Shown here: piece by piece, positions 11,801 through 20,781 of the stretch
Layout of the letters: each line of letters starts with the position of its first letter
How positions within the stretch are numbered: position 1 is the stretch's first letter
Assembly (NCBI GenBank): GCA_034231615.1
Contig: CM067306.1
Span: 30,946,617-31,010,616 of the forward strand
DNA length: 64,000 nucleotides
From: Meghimatium bilineatum
Lineage: Eukaryota; Mollusca; Gastropoda; Stylommatophora; Philomycidae
Direction of reading: 5' to 3'
Translations under genes and position numbers: made by a program
Notes under the pieces: generated by a model
What the model was told of the DNA's origin: nothing
What the model saw: only the letters and a program-made list of their open reading frames with translations
Database searches by the model: none

Positions 11801-14800
11801 ATGATGCACTTAACATTCTGCTATAAAACCATTTCTCTGCTGCCTCAAAATAATTTTGCACTATTTTTCTGAGTGTCCATGATTGACTTTCATACATCAG
11901 AATTGGTTATTTATGTTCTTCTTCTTCTGCGTTCATTCTCAAACTACCTCTGGATCTCTCTTGTAGCATGACCATGTTTCTAATAGATTTCCAGCAGGAT
12001 GTAGTCCAGAGAATGGAAATGTGCTGTGTCACCATTTTATTTGCGCCAATAGCCTGACACATCCATCTTTGGCTGAAGTTTTATATAACTTCTAAGAACC
12101 CTCTTTCTCACCTAAATTGACAAAGATGTATTACAGTGACATCTCATTATAACAACTTGTATGTAATAACAGAATTTGCTATATAAAGTACAAACAATAT
12201 ATTATAAATATAATTGAGAATTGTGAAAAGTGTTGTTATATAGACAAATTTGTTATAAAAGTATTTGCTATAAATGGATTTCACTGTACTAGGATATTAT
12301 TCATCTTGTGAAATGTTGTGTCATACGGATGTTTATCTCATTTCAGAAATGGTTAAATGCACTGCAAGAGCATATTGCATTTAGCACACACTATACACAC
12401 CAAGGAAAGGACATTGTTGACAACACATCAGATGATATTGTCTCACTTGGCACCATGCAGGACTCTCTGCAGGTATGAAGTTGACAGAAAATATATCAAG
12501 AAAACAGATACAAACAAAATAAATACAAAAAACAAACATAAAAAACATGCCAAAAACATATATACAAAAAACTACACATAAAACATGCACAGAAAAATAT
12601 CAAGAAAACATGTAGAAAACATGCAAAAAATGTACGCTGAAAATGTATGCAGAAAACACACACAGAAAACATGCACTGAAAATATACACAGAAAACAAAT
12701 ACAGAAAACTGTGGCCGTCTGTGATAGCGAAGCATGACAACGAAATGGTCAAGCATCTATGTCTGTGATTAGCTTTGAGCTTAGTGACTAGTAACAGTGC
12801 TCTTCCTGTGTTATATATGGGAGAACCAGTTAACCCTTACAGCTGGATTACTAAACTAGCAATATTGTTAGACATCCATCGTTCAGCAGAAGTGGTAGAA
12901 ACACTGAACATATTAGTTACCAATGCCAAAGCCAGATGTGTCACACCAATGAAAAGAATAAGACAATGACAAAGTGAGTTTCCATTATCTGGACTACATC
13001 CTGCTGAAAATGCAAGACCATTGTCCTGCTTATAAGAGAGAATTAACGGGTTTGAAAAAAATGTAGAAAACATATACAGAAGCCAAATAGAGACTTAACT
13101 TTCCTATTCTTAACTAATAATGTGCAACAATGGTGGACAAAATATGACCTGCCAGGCTATTTTTTTCTGTACACCCAAGCTGATCTACATGTATCATATG
13201 CTGTGGCTACAGAGTTAAAAAATACTACTTAAAACTCCAAAATTACCATGCTGTGGCTACAGAGTTAAAAAATACTACTTAAAACTCCAAAATTACCATG
13301 CTGTGGCTACAGAGTTAAAAAAATACTACTTAAAACTCCAAAATTACCATGCTGTGGCTATAGAGTTAAAAAAATACTACTTAAAACTCCAAAAGACTGA
13401 AAATAAGTTGTTGGCCCATACCACATGAAAAAAGCTCAATCTGGTCCACCAACTCATAAAGGTTACCCTCCATTTATGTAAAATCAAGTGCCACATGAGT
13501 AGGCGATCATGTTTCTTCCCAACTCTCTGTCTCTTGTGTTGTTATTAAGTTCAGTTGGTGACATGTTTTTATGTCATGGTGACAACCCATCCACTAGTTT
13601 CTCTCTTTGTCTTTCCCTGTCTCTTCTCCTCTTGATCTTTCCGGTGCTTGCTAAAAGTTCAAGTTTTGCTTTTCTCATTATGTCCTAAATATCTTGAATG
13701 AAAATTATAATTTTTTCCATAATTTATCTTTTTACTCCACCATCTCTGAAGACTACTACCTTACTTTTCTTGGTAATGTCTATGAAATTTTCATCATTCT
13801 TCTCGAAACCACATCTCAGTTGCCTCCAGATTATCTTGAGCTCATTTGTTTACCATTCTTTGGTGTACACCTGCTAATACCACATTTTAGTAGTAGCCAC
13901 ACGAGAGACTGATATTTCAAAATCTGGAGCTGATGAAAAATAATGAATCAAATTTTCAGAGGTACTGTGTAAGTGCTTTGCTGCTGTTTCTGGAACTCTT
14001 AGATTTTCCTGAACTGTGCATCTATGGAGACACTAAGTGTGTAGACAATTTTGCTAAGAGTTTACAATATTTTTCTACCCAGAATGCCCAGGCTCATCGA
14101 ATACACTTAGACAAACAGGTGAACTCTTTCAAACAGACGATAGAACAAATATCACAGTATATCAACGAAGAGAGCAAGAAGAAGGGAGCAGCTGTGGTGA
14201 CTACTGGTAAGTGTGAAATAAGTTGTTACCTGTTTGACTCTATACCTTCTTCTTCTGTGTTTGTTCTCAGATACTTACAGATATGCAGGATGTTGTCTGG
14301 AGAACGGAAAGCGTGTCATTGTTTACAACATGGCTGTAATATCTGTACTTTTCAACCTGGCACATCCAACAGCTGTATAACTTTGGGTTACTTTGATTGG
14401 GTTACAGAATGGGATAACCAACTCCATCAACAAAACCTCCTTACTTTCCTCTTACAGTGTACATGACAAGTAATAGTGGTGACAACATACTCTGCTCCCC
14501 TTTCAGGCCCTGCCAACACACAGGGATGACTCTATAGCAAAATGTTTCACATTAGAGGTCTATACAAACATCCATGTTTCACATTTATGGTCTATACAAA
14601 CATCTCATGTTTCACATTTGAGGTCTATACAAACATCTCATGTTTCACATTTGAGGTCTATACAAACATCTCCTGTTTCACATTTGAGGTCTATACCAAC
14701 ATCTCATGTTTCACATTTGAGGTCTATACAAACATCTCATGTTTCATGTTTGAGGTCTATACAAACATCTCATGTTTCATGTTTGAGGTCTATACCAACA

Positions 14801-15826
14801 TTCAAGGTTGTATATCTTATAAATACTATATTAAGTAATAATGTTACTTGTTTTTTTATTATTGCGGCACACCCCACTTTGTTGGACATCCTCTGACATT
14901 TTGGTTATTTATATATACTGGGAGAGGGGTTCAAACACCCTAGGAAAATAGGACATGACATGTAGCCATAGGTAATTAATAAATCAGAAGGTAATAACCC
15001 CCTCCCACCCCTCAAAAATTTTCTCATTTAAATATCTTCAAAATTTCTACAATAATTTAATCAAAATTCCCACAATAATCAAAATTGCCTCAATAATTTA
15101 ATCAAAATTCCAACTGTAATTTAATCAAAATTTCCACAATAATTTAATCAAAATTCTCACAATAATTTAATCAAAAAATTTAATGAAAATTCCCACAATA
15201 ATTTAATCAAAATTCCCAAAATATTTGAGGGATTAGCCTTTTTTCGGTTCATGTTAATCAAATGTGGCCTATTTTTTATGGAACTAATCTCACACATTAT
15301 TTAACGAAACTAACTTTTGTTGAAGGCGCATGCAACATAGCATCTATTGATCTTTGTATAACGCACTGAGAGACCCCCCTTCCCACTCCCCTGGAACACC
15401 CTATGGGGGGAGCTCTCAGTGCATTATGCAAAGATCAAATTAGTGCTAGCAGAAGCTTCACCTTTTTTATCTCTGCGTCACGGAAGCTCATTGAAATCAA
15501 ACCTACTATTAAAAATATGGACTGTTATCATGTGATGAGGCCACATTTGCCTAAAATTCACCTTTTTTCACTTGAGGAACCCCTACCCTCTTTCTCTTAT
15601 CTACAGCCCTGCCAACATCTCATGTTACCCGTGGTCCATCTCGTGCACAGCAGCTAAAGGGTTAAACAAATAATAAAACCAGATGATTTATTTCTGATTT
15701 TATCAAATATTTTTTCCAGCTGATCTGCGGATAGTGACCGCCAAATCTTCTGAAATTTTGAAGTCTTCCCATGACATGTGTCAAGCACTCAACCACTGTA
15801 TGGTATTGCTTACTCAGCAAGAGGAG
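2724..15826 (+). CDS. OSBPL1A: Oxysterol-binding-protein-related protein 1-like gene (partial, 8 exons)
   Basis: Exons at 2724-2868, 5264-5376, 6872-6945, 9056-9119, 10668-10874, 12347-12472, 14083-14206 and 15720-15826 total 960 nt (320 codons). Every junction is AG/GT and the phases chain without a break (1,0,2,0,0,0,1,0). Residues 10-48 are an ankyrin repeat (GNSALHLAAMRGHG, SNLKNKSG). Residues 78-217 are a PH domain, opening QRFEGPLLKKSRF, then KQVWVVLDRGVLSYF, and closing KWLNALQEHIAFSTHY. Residues 244-320 are helical. Ankyrin plus PH plus helix in this order is specific for ORP1 of the OSBP family, which in vertebrates binds Rab7 on late endosomes and contacts the ER. The PH domain carries a Thr/Lys/Asp/Ser-rich insertion in exon 5. 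Earlier ankyrin exons and the ORD lipid-transfer domain are not in view, so the product is incomplete here. Confidence 0.9.
3085..3540 (-). mobile_element. SINE-A cluster (2-3 copies)
   Basis: Two clear copies (3200-3340 and 3405-3540) and a diverged one (3085-3200). On the + strand each starts with a TTC run, then CATTCTCAAACTCCC, a block near GGATGTAGTC and ends near TGACACATCC. Read on the minus strand the element ends in GAA repeats, as a SINE tail would. Confidence 0.6.
3711..3760. mobile_element. TIR-MITE end fragment
   Basis: GGGTACCACATTGGATGC matches the terminal inverted repeat of the complete MITE at 20782-20938. Confidence 0.4.
3960..4095 (+). mobile_element. SINE-B copy (tRNA-type)
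   Basis: Shares the block GCAATTGYGCATCCAGA, the AAAGCAATGTCA block and the ATATTTATRTTGCCTA block with copies at 17510, 45265 and 63090. The B-box region has decayed (AGTTCAACTCC). Confidence 0.65.
4320..4695 (+). mobile_element. LINE 3' end (EKILDSLTAWHG family)
   Basis: Reads KILDSLTTWHGRETTTTLIH and DRELWRAMTAYASRHGT then a stop, followed by GATGATGATGA. This is the C-terminus and 3' end of a non-LTR retrotransposon also seen at 11500, 36060, 41465 and 44880. The upstream part is frameshifted, with AT-rich DNA inside (4490-4545). Confidence 0.75.
4760..4930. repeat. Interspersed repeat shared with 55295-55425
   Basis: Shares GGTGCACTCTG, CTCATGTTTCCCTC and nearby blocks with 55295-55425. 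Nature unknown. A CT-rich simple repeat lies at its left edge (4750-4775). Confidence 0.55.
5001..5199. repeat. Minisatellite, ~25 bp x 8
   Basis: Eight copies of TACCTTCTGTCAACCTTCTC plus a short variable end, about 65 bp upstream of an exon acceptor. The pyrimidine-rich strand is the transcript strand. Confidence 0.85.
5264..5376 (+). CDS. OSBPL1A: ORP1-like exon: ankyrin-PH linker and PH start
   Basis: Acceptor TTGTTATCAG, donor AAG/GTAGGC. Encodes GQVASDVADNYKIKQILG, the usual closing helix of an ankyrin stack, then KEIHSKPQRFEGPLLK, the first strand of the PH domain. Preceded in the intron by a pyrimidine-rich minisatellite at 5001-5199. Confidence 0.9.
5377..6871. other. Intron, mostly unrecognised
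   Basis: Only a short decayed SINE-A piece (about 5925-6000, CATTCTCAAACTTCTG then AGCAGGATGTGGTC) is recognised. The remainder shows no coding or repeat signal I can name. Confidence 0.5.
6872..6945 (+). CDS. OSBPL1A: ORP1-like exon: PH domain core
   Basis: Acceptor ATATTTTTCAG, donor CAG/GTAAGA. Encodes KSRFVGYKQVWVVLDRGVLS and YFQNR, the strand 2 to strand 3 region of the PH domain, with the basic KSRF and the buried Trp in WVVL expected for OSBP-type PH domains. Ends in phase 2. Confidence 0.92.
7056..7866 (-). mobile_element. R1 repeat copy, split by a LINE
   Basis: The outer parts (7056-7215 and 7776-7866) match, on the minus strand, 16840-17030 and 23100-23280 of the other two R1 copies in the correct order. 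The LINE block between them is absent from those copies. No protein was recognised in R1. Confidence 0.65.
7216..7775 (-). mobile_element. LINE fragment with RNase H end
   Basis: The minus strand reads IPFHCGISGNEKADKLAKKG, the last motif of a LINE-encoded RNase H. It is followed by a region with CTCGQAAQSAKHILQ, a CxC...H cluster, and an AACGAAAGAAAA tail. Same family as 18395-18700. Flanks carry a near-repeat of TTTCMCATA, a likely target duplication. Frameshifts make it inactive. Confidence 0.8.
7867..8789. other. Intron with unclassified repeat pieces
   Basis: 8035-8095 shares a block (AATTGGATGAGRGGTTCATG-like) with 11036-11095. The perfect palindrome around AATGCCATTTAATGGCATT (8554-8572) recurs at 28810-28850 with the same flanks. 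No coding signal. Confidence 0.5.
8790..9020 (+). mobile_element. LINE 3' end with ATT tail
   Basis: Decayed copy of the end seen at 28185-28400: GAGGGTGRAARRAGA, GAGGATAGAGATRYKTGGA, GTGACRCCWCTACGRCC, GGGTTATGG, then ATTATTATT. Confidence 0.65.
9056..9119 (+). CDS. OSBPL1A: ORP1-like exon: PH domain
   Basis: Acceptor ATTCCATCAG, donor TTG/GTAAGT. Encodes RGDASTGSRRKGMKYLDEAKVL with the first codon split from the previous exon. It matches the PH strand 3-4 segment in position; the sequence is less conserved than its neighbours. Confidence 0.82.
9231..9471. mobile_element. RepF TIR element (complete copy)
   Basis: 241 bp from GGTGTCAAC to GTTGACAAC, inverted ends matching at 8 of 9 bases and flanked on both sides by TA. 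The left flank (9185-9228) is a SINE-A piece. No coding capacity; mariner-type by target site. Confidence 0.7.
9472..10667. other. Intron, nothing recognised
   Basis: AT-rich sequence without recognisable repeat families or coding signal up to the acceptor of the T/K/D/S-rich exon. Confidence 0.5.
10668..10874 (+). CDS. OSBPL1A: ORP1-like exon: PH loop with T/K/D/S repeat
   Basis: Acceptor TTCTTCGCAG, donor CAG/GTGAGT. The first 36 or so residues are a degenerate repeat around TTKTDSxTQ and TKxDSGSQ. The rest, KEIRIKFSDGSSHTLQLESP, gives the late PH strands. The repeat is in-frame and without stops, so it is probably a tolerated loop expansion. An earlier GT at 10861 could be an alternative donor. 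Confidence 0.82.
11090..11470 (+). mobile_element. LINE fragment, RT C-terminal region
   Basis: Reads LVLSIVLYGCESWMLT, the conserved region after the RT core, then stops and frameshifts across a typical C-terminal tail. Intronic and dead. Confidence 0.7.
11500..11690 (-). mobile_element. LINE 3' end (EKILDSLTAWHG family)
   Basis: The minus strand reads RGKMEHIVTTGKLKSKRFRE, then REKMRDNLALWHGRTCYRKS and ADHLWEYPACYDA, a diverged relative of the tails at 4320 and 41465. Confidence 0.65.
11929..12078 (-). mobile_element. SINE-A copy
   Basis: Well-preserved: TTCTTCTTCTGCGTTCATTC at the left, TTTCCAGCAGGATGTAGTCC in the middle, GCCTGACACATCCATC at the right. Confidence 0.7.
12134..12286. mobile_element. 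pogo/mariner-like MITE
   Basis: 153 bp between TA dinucleotides, with inverted ends CAGTGACATCTC and GATTTCACTG. Inner TTATAACAACTTG and TTGTTATA blocks are shared with 58240-58410 and 63505-63676. Confidence 0.75.
12347..12472 (+). CDS. OSBPL1A: ORP1-like exon: PH C-terminal helix
   Basis: Acceptor TATCTCATTTCAG, donor CAG/GTATGA. Encodes KWLNALQEHIAFSTHYTHQG, the PH C-terminal helix with its invariant Trp, which is one of the strongest matches to ORP1, followed by an acidic linker. Confidence 0.92.
12480..12720. repeat. Low-complexity repeat around GAAAACATGCA
   Basis: Irregular array of AGAAAACATGCA/AAAAACATATA-like units right after an exon donor. Spurious open frames on the minus strand come from this. 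Confidence 0.75.
12770..13060 (+). mobile_element. SINE-A long copy
   Basis: Shows the 5' block (AGCTTTGAGYTTRGTGAC, GGAGAACCAGTT) followed by the common body (GAACATATTAGTTACC, GGACTACATCCTGCTG). The 3' GAA tail is lost. Confidence 0.6.
13201..13395. repeat. Tandem repeat, 50 bp x 4
   Basis: Four nearly identical 50-bp units starting CTGTGGCTACAGAGTTAAAA at 13201, 13251, 13301 and 13352; the last two carry one extra A. Low divergence implies recent growth. Confidence 0.92.
13495..13690 (-). mobile_element. LINE 3' end fragment (same family as 48225-48430)
   Basis: Shares GCGATCATGTTTCT, CTTTGTCTTTCCCTGTCTC and CTTGATCTTTCCG with 48225-48430. The minus strand encodes the basic, Arg/Lys-rich tail typical of LINE C-termini, with stops. 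Confidence 0.5.
14083..14206 (+). CDS. OSBPL1A: ORP1-like exon: helical segment
   Basis: Acceptor TTTTCTACCCAG, donor CTG/GTAAGT. Encodes NAQAHRIHLDKQVNSFKQTI and onward to a Lys-rich stretch. It lies where ORP1 has its LDREISNF helix after the PH domain. A longer open frame (13933-14466) runs through both splice sites and is not the protein. Confidence 0.88.
14245..14470 (-). mobile_element. SINE-A copy
   Basis: TTCTTCTTCTGTGTTYGTTC start, GGATGTTGTCTGGAGAACGG middle, TTTCAACCTGGCACATCC, and the extended part with AACTCCATCAACAAAACCTC that other long copies share. Lies 40 bp after an exon donor. Confidence 0.6.
14543..14805. repeat. Minisatellite, 33 bp x 8
   Basis: Units TGTTTCACATTTGAGGTCTA then TACAAACATCTCA. 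33 bp is 11 codons, so open frames of 92-98 residues appear on the plus strand; they are not genes. Confidence 0.92.
14855..15230. repeat. Repeat shared with 63725 and an AT-rich tandem array
   Basis: 14860-14930 shares TTGCGGCAC, CTCTGA and TTATTTATA blocks with 63725-63790. 15045-15222 is an irregular tandem repeat of AATTTAATCAAAATTCCCAC, about eight units. 15230-15719 shows nothing recognisable. Confidence 0.65.
15720..15826 (+). CDS. OSBPL1A: ORP1-like exon: helical segment, last exon in window
   Basis: Acceptor ATTTTTTCCAG, donor GAG/GTAAGT. Encodes ADLRIVTAKSSEILKSSHDM and then CQALNHCMVLLTQQEE, matching the helix before the FFAT-like region in ORP1. It ends in phase 0 with a strong donor, so a further exon must exist. 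I could not find it before 64000. Confidence 0.88.
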
Positions 15827-16039
15827 GTAAGTCATGTGTCATGTTGTTAATTCTTTTGAACAAAAGTTAACTCTGGATGTTGTGGTACTTGGATTACCAG
15901 ATCTGTGATTTTTTGTATTGTTTTTGTATTGTTGTTTGGTTGCTATCCCCAGAAAGTGCAAGCAATTTTCTCTTACTTCTTTTGTACAGTGGGATGGTTT
16001 CTCACAGCTTTCTTTCATATGCAGGAGACTTCAGCTTTC

Positions 16040-17260
16040 AGCTTAGTGTATAACCTATTGAAGGAGCCTTCTACTCAGGGGGTATATGTCACGAGACGAG
16101 CTGATAGTTTGCCTGGGTCACCCATTGTGTGTCTTTCCTCCAATGAGGCACTTCGCAGTCAGCAAGCTATTCCTTATGTAGGAAAACCATTCCATTATCA
16201 TCCTTCGTGTCCCTAAGTCCCAGACCTAATTTCTTTTGTATGAGCCGGTTGGGTAACGGCAGCAGTTGAATTAGACTCAGGGTTGATATACCTTCCTAAA
16301 TGAGACGCTGCTTTACCAAACACGTCGGGAGTATGTGATTTGACCTTTGCATTCCTGTATATCACACACTTGACTCATTCGTATGCAATGGCCTTCCAAT
16401 ACATCGTCAGACATGGCCTGTGTTTTGACTTTCCGTCATTGTGTTTATCACCCAAAGAAGTAGGTAAATTGCTCCTATCCCAAACGAGGAGCTTCGCAGT
16501 CTGCGAACACGCCTCATGTAAGAAAGGTATCATTCCCCTTTGTGGTCTTGGGTACTGAACCAATTCTCTCTGTATGAACCATGTTGGGCAATGGCGACAG
16601 TTGAATTAGACTAGGTTTGTGATGCCCTTGAAGACAATATTTGCATCTCATCTACATTGCCCACAGAGTCAGAGTCTCAACACTGCTTTGGACAGAAGTT
16701 CTGAACAATATGCTCCCCGACATTTGCTAAATGCTTTTCCAATGAGGAGCTGTATTCAAACCTTTTTCCATACCCAGGAGTGCATGTTCAAGTTGACGTA
16801 TTCAATACCCGAGTCATGACTCCTACTTTGAATGGGGTCAATTGTGGTGGGACATGTGGGCTTCTGTGTGTGTTCTTGAGCATGAACAGCACTTCCGCCA
16901 GTCTGTCTCATTCTGGACAATTGTAACTTTGTTGTCATTATATTGTTTCACATACACAAAGCTGCCCTCTAGCGTGTGTTGTCTTTTCCAGATTAATTGT
17001 GTACTCTTCAGATCATATCTTAGTAAGAACTACCCATATTGAGACATTGACATTGGCCGCCCCTCCAATGTTTCTGCATTTTTAGCCAGCCAAGACAAAA
17101 TATTACGTTTCTTTATAGACAATTCTCATTCCATCTACAGCCTCCACTTCCTTGGACACGAACTAAAAGTGTTGGCCAGAAACACAACACGAGAAACTGC
17201 ATTTCTGTTTCCAGAGTGCACCATGAGGAGGTACTTTTAGGATCTTAGTTATTTGCTGAT
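16040..17260 (+). mobile_element. R1 repeat copy
   Basis: About 1.2 kb collinear with 22440-23640. Shared blocks include TCCCAGACCTAATTTCTT, GCTGCTTTACCAAACA, CAGGAGTGCATGTTCAA, ATGTGGGCTTCTGTGT and GCCCCTCCAATGTTTCT. No conserved protein frame; open frames differ between copies. Confidence 0.7.
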
Positions 17261-17509
17261 CCTGGGTCTGCATGAGAGCAATGTGATACTTTTTGCACCC
17301 CTTTTTCATCATTAAAAGCATTGATATAACCAAATTGAACTTTCGTTCACAACTGAAAAGAGAAAATATCACCATAAGAGGTACATTTTAATTAACCAAT
17401 GTTCGTGACCTTTTGACAGCAACAGGCCTTCGAACTATGTCACTGAGGCTATTATCACACAGTAAACAATATATTATATCAATTATATTATATTAGTACA
17501 GTTATCAAT
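17261..17509. other. Unrecognised
   Basis: The end of R1 similarity, then short AT-rich unique sequence. Confidence 0.4.
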
Positions 17510-17675
17510 AAAGTCCATGATGGTCAAGGTATCGGGTTCGAATCCAGACACAGGCAATTGTGCATCCAGACCATTCAGAAAGCAATGACAAACTACTGAA
17601 AATATTTATATTGCCTAGAAAAACACTACAGCCAAAAAAGGTGTGGTTGATAGCTATTCCTGAATAGAATATGCT
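17510..17675 (+). mobile_element. SINE-B copy with intact B box
   Basis: Contains GGGTTCGAATCC, a perfect tRNA-type B box, then GGCAATTGTGCATCCAGACC, AAAGCAATGACAAACTACTG and AATAGAATATGCTACC. Best copy for defining the family. Confidence 0.78.
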
Positions 17676-17869
17676 ACCTATTTTTTTTAAACCAATATAT
17701 GTTTCAATTCCCCGGAATTACGAGTAATACAGCTCTTGTATCCTTTAGTACATTGGGAAAGTTTCTCCAGAGCTTTATTTCATAGCAGTATGAAATTATT
17801 TGTAGGCATCTGTGGCTATGTAGATGGTATGCAAGACAGCAGCAAAAATAAACAGGACAAACATATTTT

Positions 17870-18165
17870 ACCATGGTTAGCTTTGAGGTTGGTGACCAGC
17901 CTATGAGTATGGAAACCAGTTCTCTCATATGGCTGGACTAATAACGATATGGTTACAGTCATCCATCATTCAGTGGAAGAAACACTGAACATATTAATAA
18001 CCATTGAAGTTGAATGTGTTGGGCCATGGACACAATTAAACAGTGACACAATGCATTACTATTCTCTGAACTGTTCCTGCTAGAAATCTAGTAGCAACAT
18101 TGTCTTACTATAAGATAGATCTGGTGGGAGATTGAGAATGAATCCAGCAAAATGTATTTGATAAG
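17870..18165 (+). mobile_element. SINE-A long copy
   Basis: 5' block GGTTAGCTTTGAGGTTGGTG, then GAACATATTAATAACC, CACAATGCATTACTATTCTC and GAGATTGAGAATGAA. Confidence 0.65.
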
Positions 18166-18394
18166 TCACCTACTTGGAGGAGATAAACTGTACACAGTAT
18201 ATAAAAACAAGGGCACAGAGAAAACATCAAATGAGAATTAGTGATGTTTGTTGAGTCCTGAGTGACTGTTCATTCTGTTTATCATATGACCCTGATACAT
18301 TTAATAATATCATTGCATGTCACTTTGATCACAAGCAAAATGTTTGTAGAATAATCTGGTCTTGAAGAAATTTTATACCCTTCTATTTATCTTC

Positions 18395-18700
18395 ATCTTC
18401 ACCTACTTAACAGACAAGAACAGGTCATCATATTTCGACTGAGAACTGGACACAATAGACTAAACAGCCATATGTATACAAAATTTAAAATTGGCACAAC
18501 AGCAAAGTGTAATTGTGGACAAGTCAACCAGACTTCAGAACATATCCTTCAAGAATGTGCAAACTATGACACATTAAGATGCACATACTGGCCTTCTGAT
18601 ACACCAATGAATGTTAAATTTTATGGTACAAAACAAGAAATGGAAAACACTGTCCAATTTATACAAGAAACAACACTGCAGATATAGACATTATTAGCGA
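18395..18700 (+). mobile_element. LINE 3' end (RNase H family)
   Basis: Reads RQEQVIIFRLRTGHNRLNSH, MYTKFKIGTTAKCNCGQVNQ and TSEHILQECANYDTLR, a CxC...H...C cluster, ending in AACGAAAGAAGAA. Same family as 7216-7775 but starting after the RNase H motif. 5'-truncated. Confidence 0.85.
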
Positions 18701-18734
18701 ACGAAAGAAGAATCTTCATCTTCCTATTATCTTA

Positions 18735-18925
18735 TACAACAACCCAGCCAAAGACGGATGTGTCTGGCCATTGACGCAAATAAAACGGCGACACAACACA
18801 TTTTCATTCTTTGGACTAAAAATTTCCAGCACCCTGCTGGAAATCTAGAATGGATCATGGTCCTGATCATGTACAAGAGAGATCCAGCAGGAGTTTGAGA
18901 ATGAACGCTGAAGAAGAAGAAGATA
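18735..18925 (+). mobile_element. SINE-A copy with GAA tail
   Basis: Clear body (GATGTGTCTGGCCATTGACG, AGAGATCCAGCAGGAGTTTG) ending GAACGCTGAAGAAGAAGAAG, which shows the 3' orientation of the family. Confidence 0.75.
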
Positions 18926-18929
18926 TACA

Positions 18930-19040
18930 ACAACAGTGCTTATATATAACAACAATGTTTATATGCAACAAGAGTGTTTATATACAATAACAGTGATTAT
19001 ACGCAACAAGTGTTTATATACAACAGTGTTTATATACAAC
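18930..19040. repeat. Irregular tandem repeat TATATACAACAA
   Basis: About six imperfect units of TGTTTATATACAACA directly abutting the SINE-A tail at 18925. Confidence 0.75.
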
Positions 19041-19323
19041 CGAACAGTTTTTAAGCCTCTGTTAGAATACTCAGATTTATATGAGAGTTCCAGAAAACTG
19101 TATAGTGCTTCTTACTAATTTATCTACAAATGCCCATCAAGGCCAGCTGCTTGCTGTTTAGACAGGGATTAAGTTTGTCACAAGTGTCTTGAAAAACTAA
19201 GCCTGACTAAGACCAACCACTTCTAAAGTAAGACCATTGTCTGCCTTAACAAGGGCAAACAGCAGAGATACAAAAGGAGTGTTGCAGCAAAATACAAAAC
19301 ACATGAATGACAACAGAAATGAA

Positions 19324-19352
19324 TGATGTTTCGACGTAAAAGTCTTCATCAG
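19324..19352 (-). other. Hammerhead-like hairpin motif (minus)
   Basis: The minus strand reads TCTGATGAAGAC, loop TTTTAC, then GTCGAAACATC. GAC/GTC can pair. Sits in an AT-rich block (19190-19560) whose downstream part contains ATTTTGCTGCAACAC, similar to sequence after other copies of the motif. Confidence 0.5.
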
Positions 19353-19949
19353 ACAAAACCTTTGACCAAAAAAAACAACAAGAAATGAATATTGCAAACA
19401 GTGAATCGTAATGTAGGAGAGGAACAAAAGATGATAAGGAGATAAAATGACAGAAAGAAAAACAAGGAGAAAAAAATACAAATACAGCAAGAACAGAAGA
19501 GAGAGTAAAAGGAAAAGCATCAGAACAAATATAATAAAAGAAGAAAAATCTAAGTAATGTCAAAGAAAAAACTACTTACTGTTAGCTGAAATCTGATGTA
19601 ATCAAACATAATGGTTGAGTTCTGCCTTAACAAACAAAGTCAAGTCCAAAGAGGACTCATGTTTTCTCAGTTGCAACAAGAGTCTGGGACAGCGGGCATT
19701 GCACTGAACCAGAAATATTACATCACTCACTATGATACATTGTTAAGTGGATGCAGCTTGGGGGTGAGGGGAGATTATCAAAGATTATGTATGTAGTACA
19801 CTGTTCCTGCCTGCCTACTCCTAACCCTGTTATCTATATATTCCCTGGATAGCTAAATTCCCAGCATGAACTCTAAGTCCGATAGCTTCTTTTGTGATGA
19901 AATGGTTACAACGAATCCAGTTCTCATATCAGTAAAGCCTATTTTTATT

Positions 19950-20240
19950 AATTTTGTATTCATTCTCAAACTCCCATTGGATTTCTCTTTCTGCAAGATT
20001 CCCAGCAAGATGTAGTCCAGTGAACTGAAATGCGTTGTGTCGCTGATTTTATTTGCGCCAAAGGTTCGACACATCAGACTTCAGCATTGGTAACTAGTAC
20101 ATTCAGTATTTTTACTACCTCCACTGAAAGGCAGACGTTTGTAACCATACCGATAGCAGGCTATAGTTGGCCAGCCGTACAAGAGAACTGGTTCCTGTAC
20201 CACCGGTCACCAAACTCAAAGCTAACCATGGCCATGGTTG
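19950..20240 (-). mobile_element. SINE-A long copy
   Basis: Full body plus 5' block: CATTCTCAAACTCCCATTGG, GATGTAGTCCAGTGAACTG, GACACATCAGACTTCAGC, TGGTAACTAGTACATTCAG and CAAACTCAAAGCTAACCATG. Confidence 0.7.
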
Positions 20241-20389
20241 CTTGACCTTTTGTGTTTCTATCGATACAGTCATAAACATATTATAAACTATCATAGCCTA
20301 TTATAAACAGTACAGCATGTTTGTATTTCAAATAATGCAACTTTAGTGTCATTATACAAGTCTATTACTATCATATCACTGTGATACTA

Positions 20390-20700
20390 GTGTCAAACCT
20401 GGACAATGACAGCACAAGACAAGCGAAAACAGAAATACAATATCTGAATATTGTCTTGAATATCTGAAGTGTCAAAATTAAAAACGATAACATCAGACAT
20501 ATAAAAAAATACCAGTATTAGAATACATAAAGAGACAACAGATTAAGTGGTTTTTATACGTGTCCAGACTACCAACAGATAGTATTCCACAAATATCCAT
20601 GACATTTAGACACCACAGGCATGCCATTTAAAAGATGGACTACAGAAATAAAAAAGACTACGGGGAACAAGCCTACAAACAGCACACAGGGAGGTCATCT
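20390..20700 (+). mobile_element. LINE fragment, C-terminal tail
   Basis: Reads EYIKRQQIKWFLYVSRLPTD then SIPQI, a common LINE tail after the RT domain, with stops and frameshifts. Confidence 0.6.
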
Positions 20701-20781
20701 CCAGAGAACTCTTCTATTCCTACACCGTGTGGCACAAAATGGCCACAGAGTATAGATCAAACACCCAGAGTGAGGGTCATA

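Noticed and set aside
13933-14466. 177-residue open frame as a gene
   Set aside because: It contains a genuine ORP1 exon (14083-14206) but reads through clear AG and GT splice sites into a SINE; the frame itself is not the protein.
16022-16216. Possible further ORP1 exon after TTTCATATGCAG
   Set aside because: The text belongs to the R1 repeat (shared with 22440-22520) and does not match the family downstream of the helical segment.
17510-17675. Functional tRNA gene
   Set aside because: It has a B box but no cloverleaf; the same sequence with the same tail recurs at 3960, 45265 and 63090, so it is a SINE.
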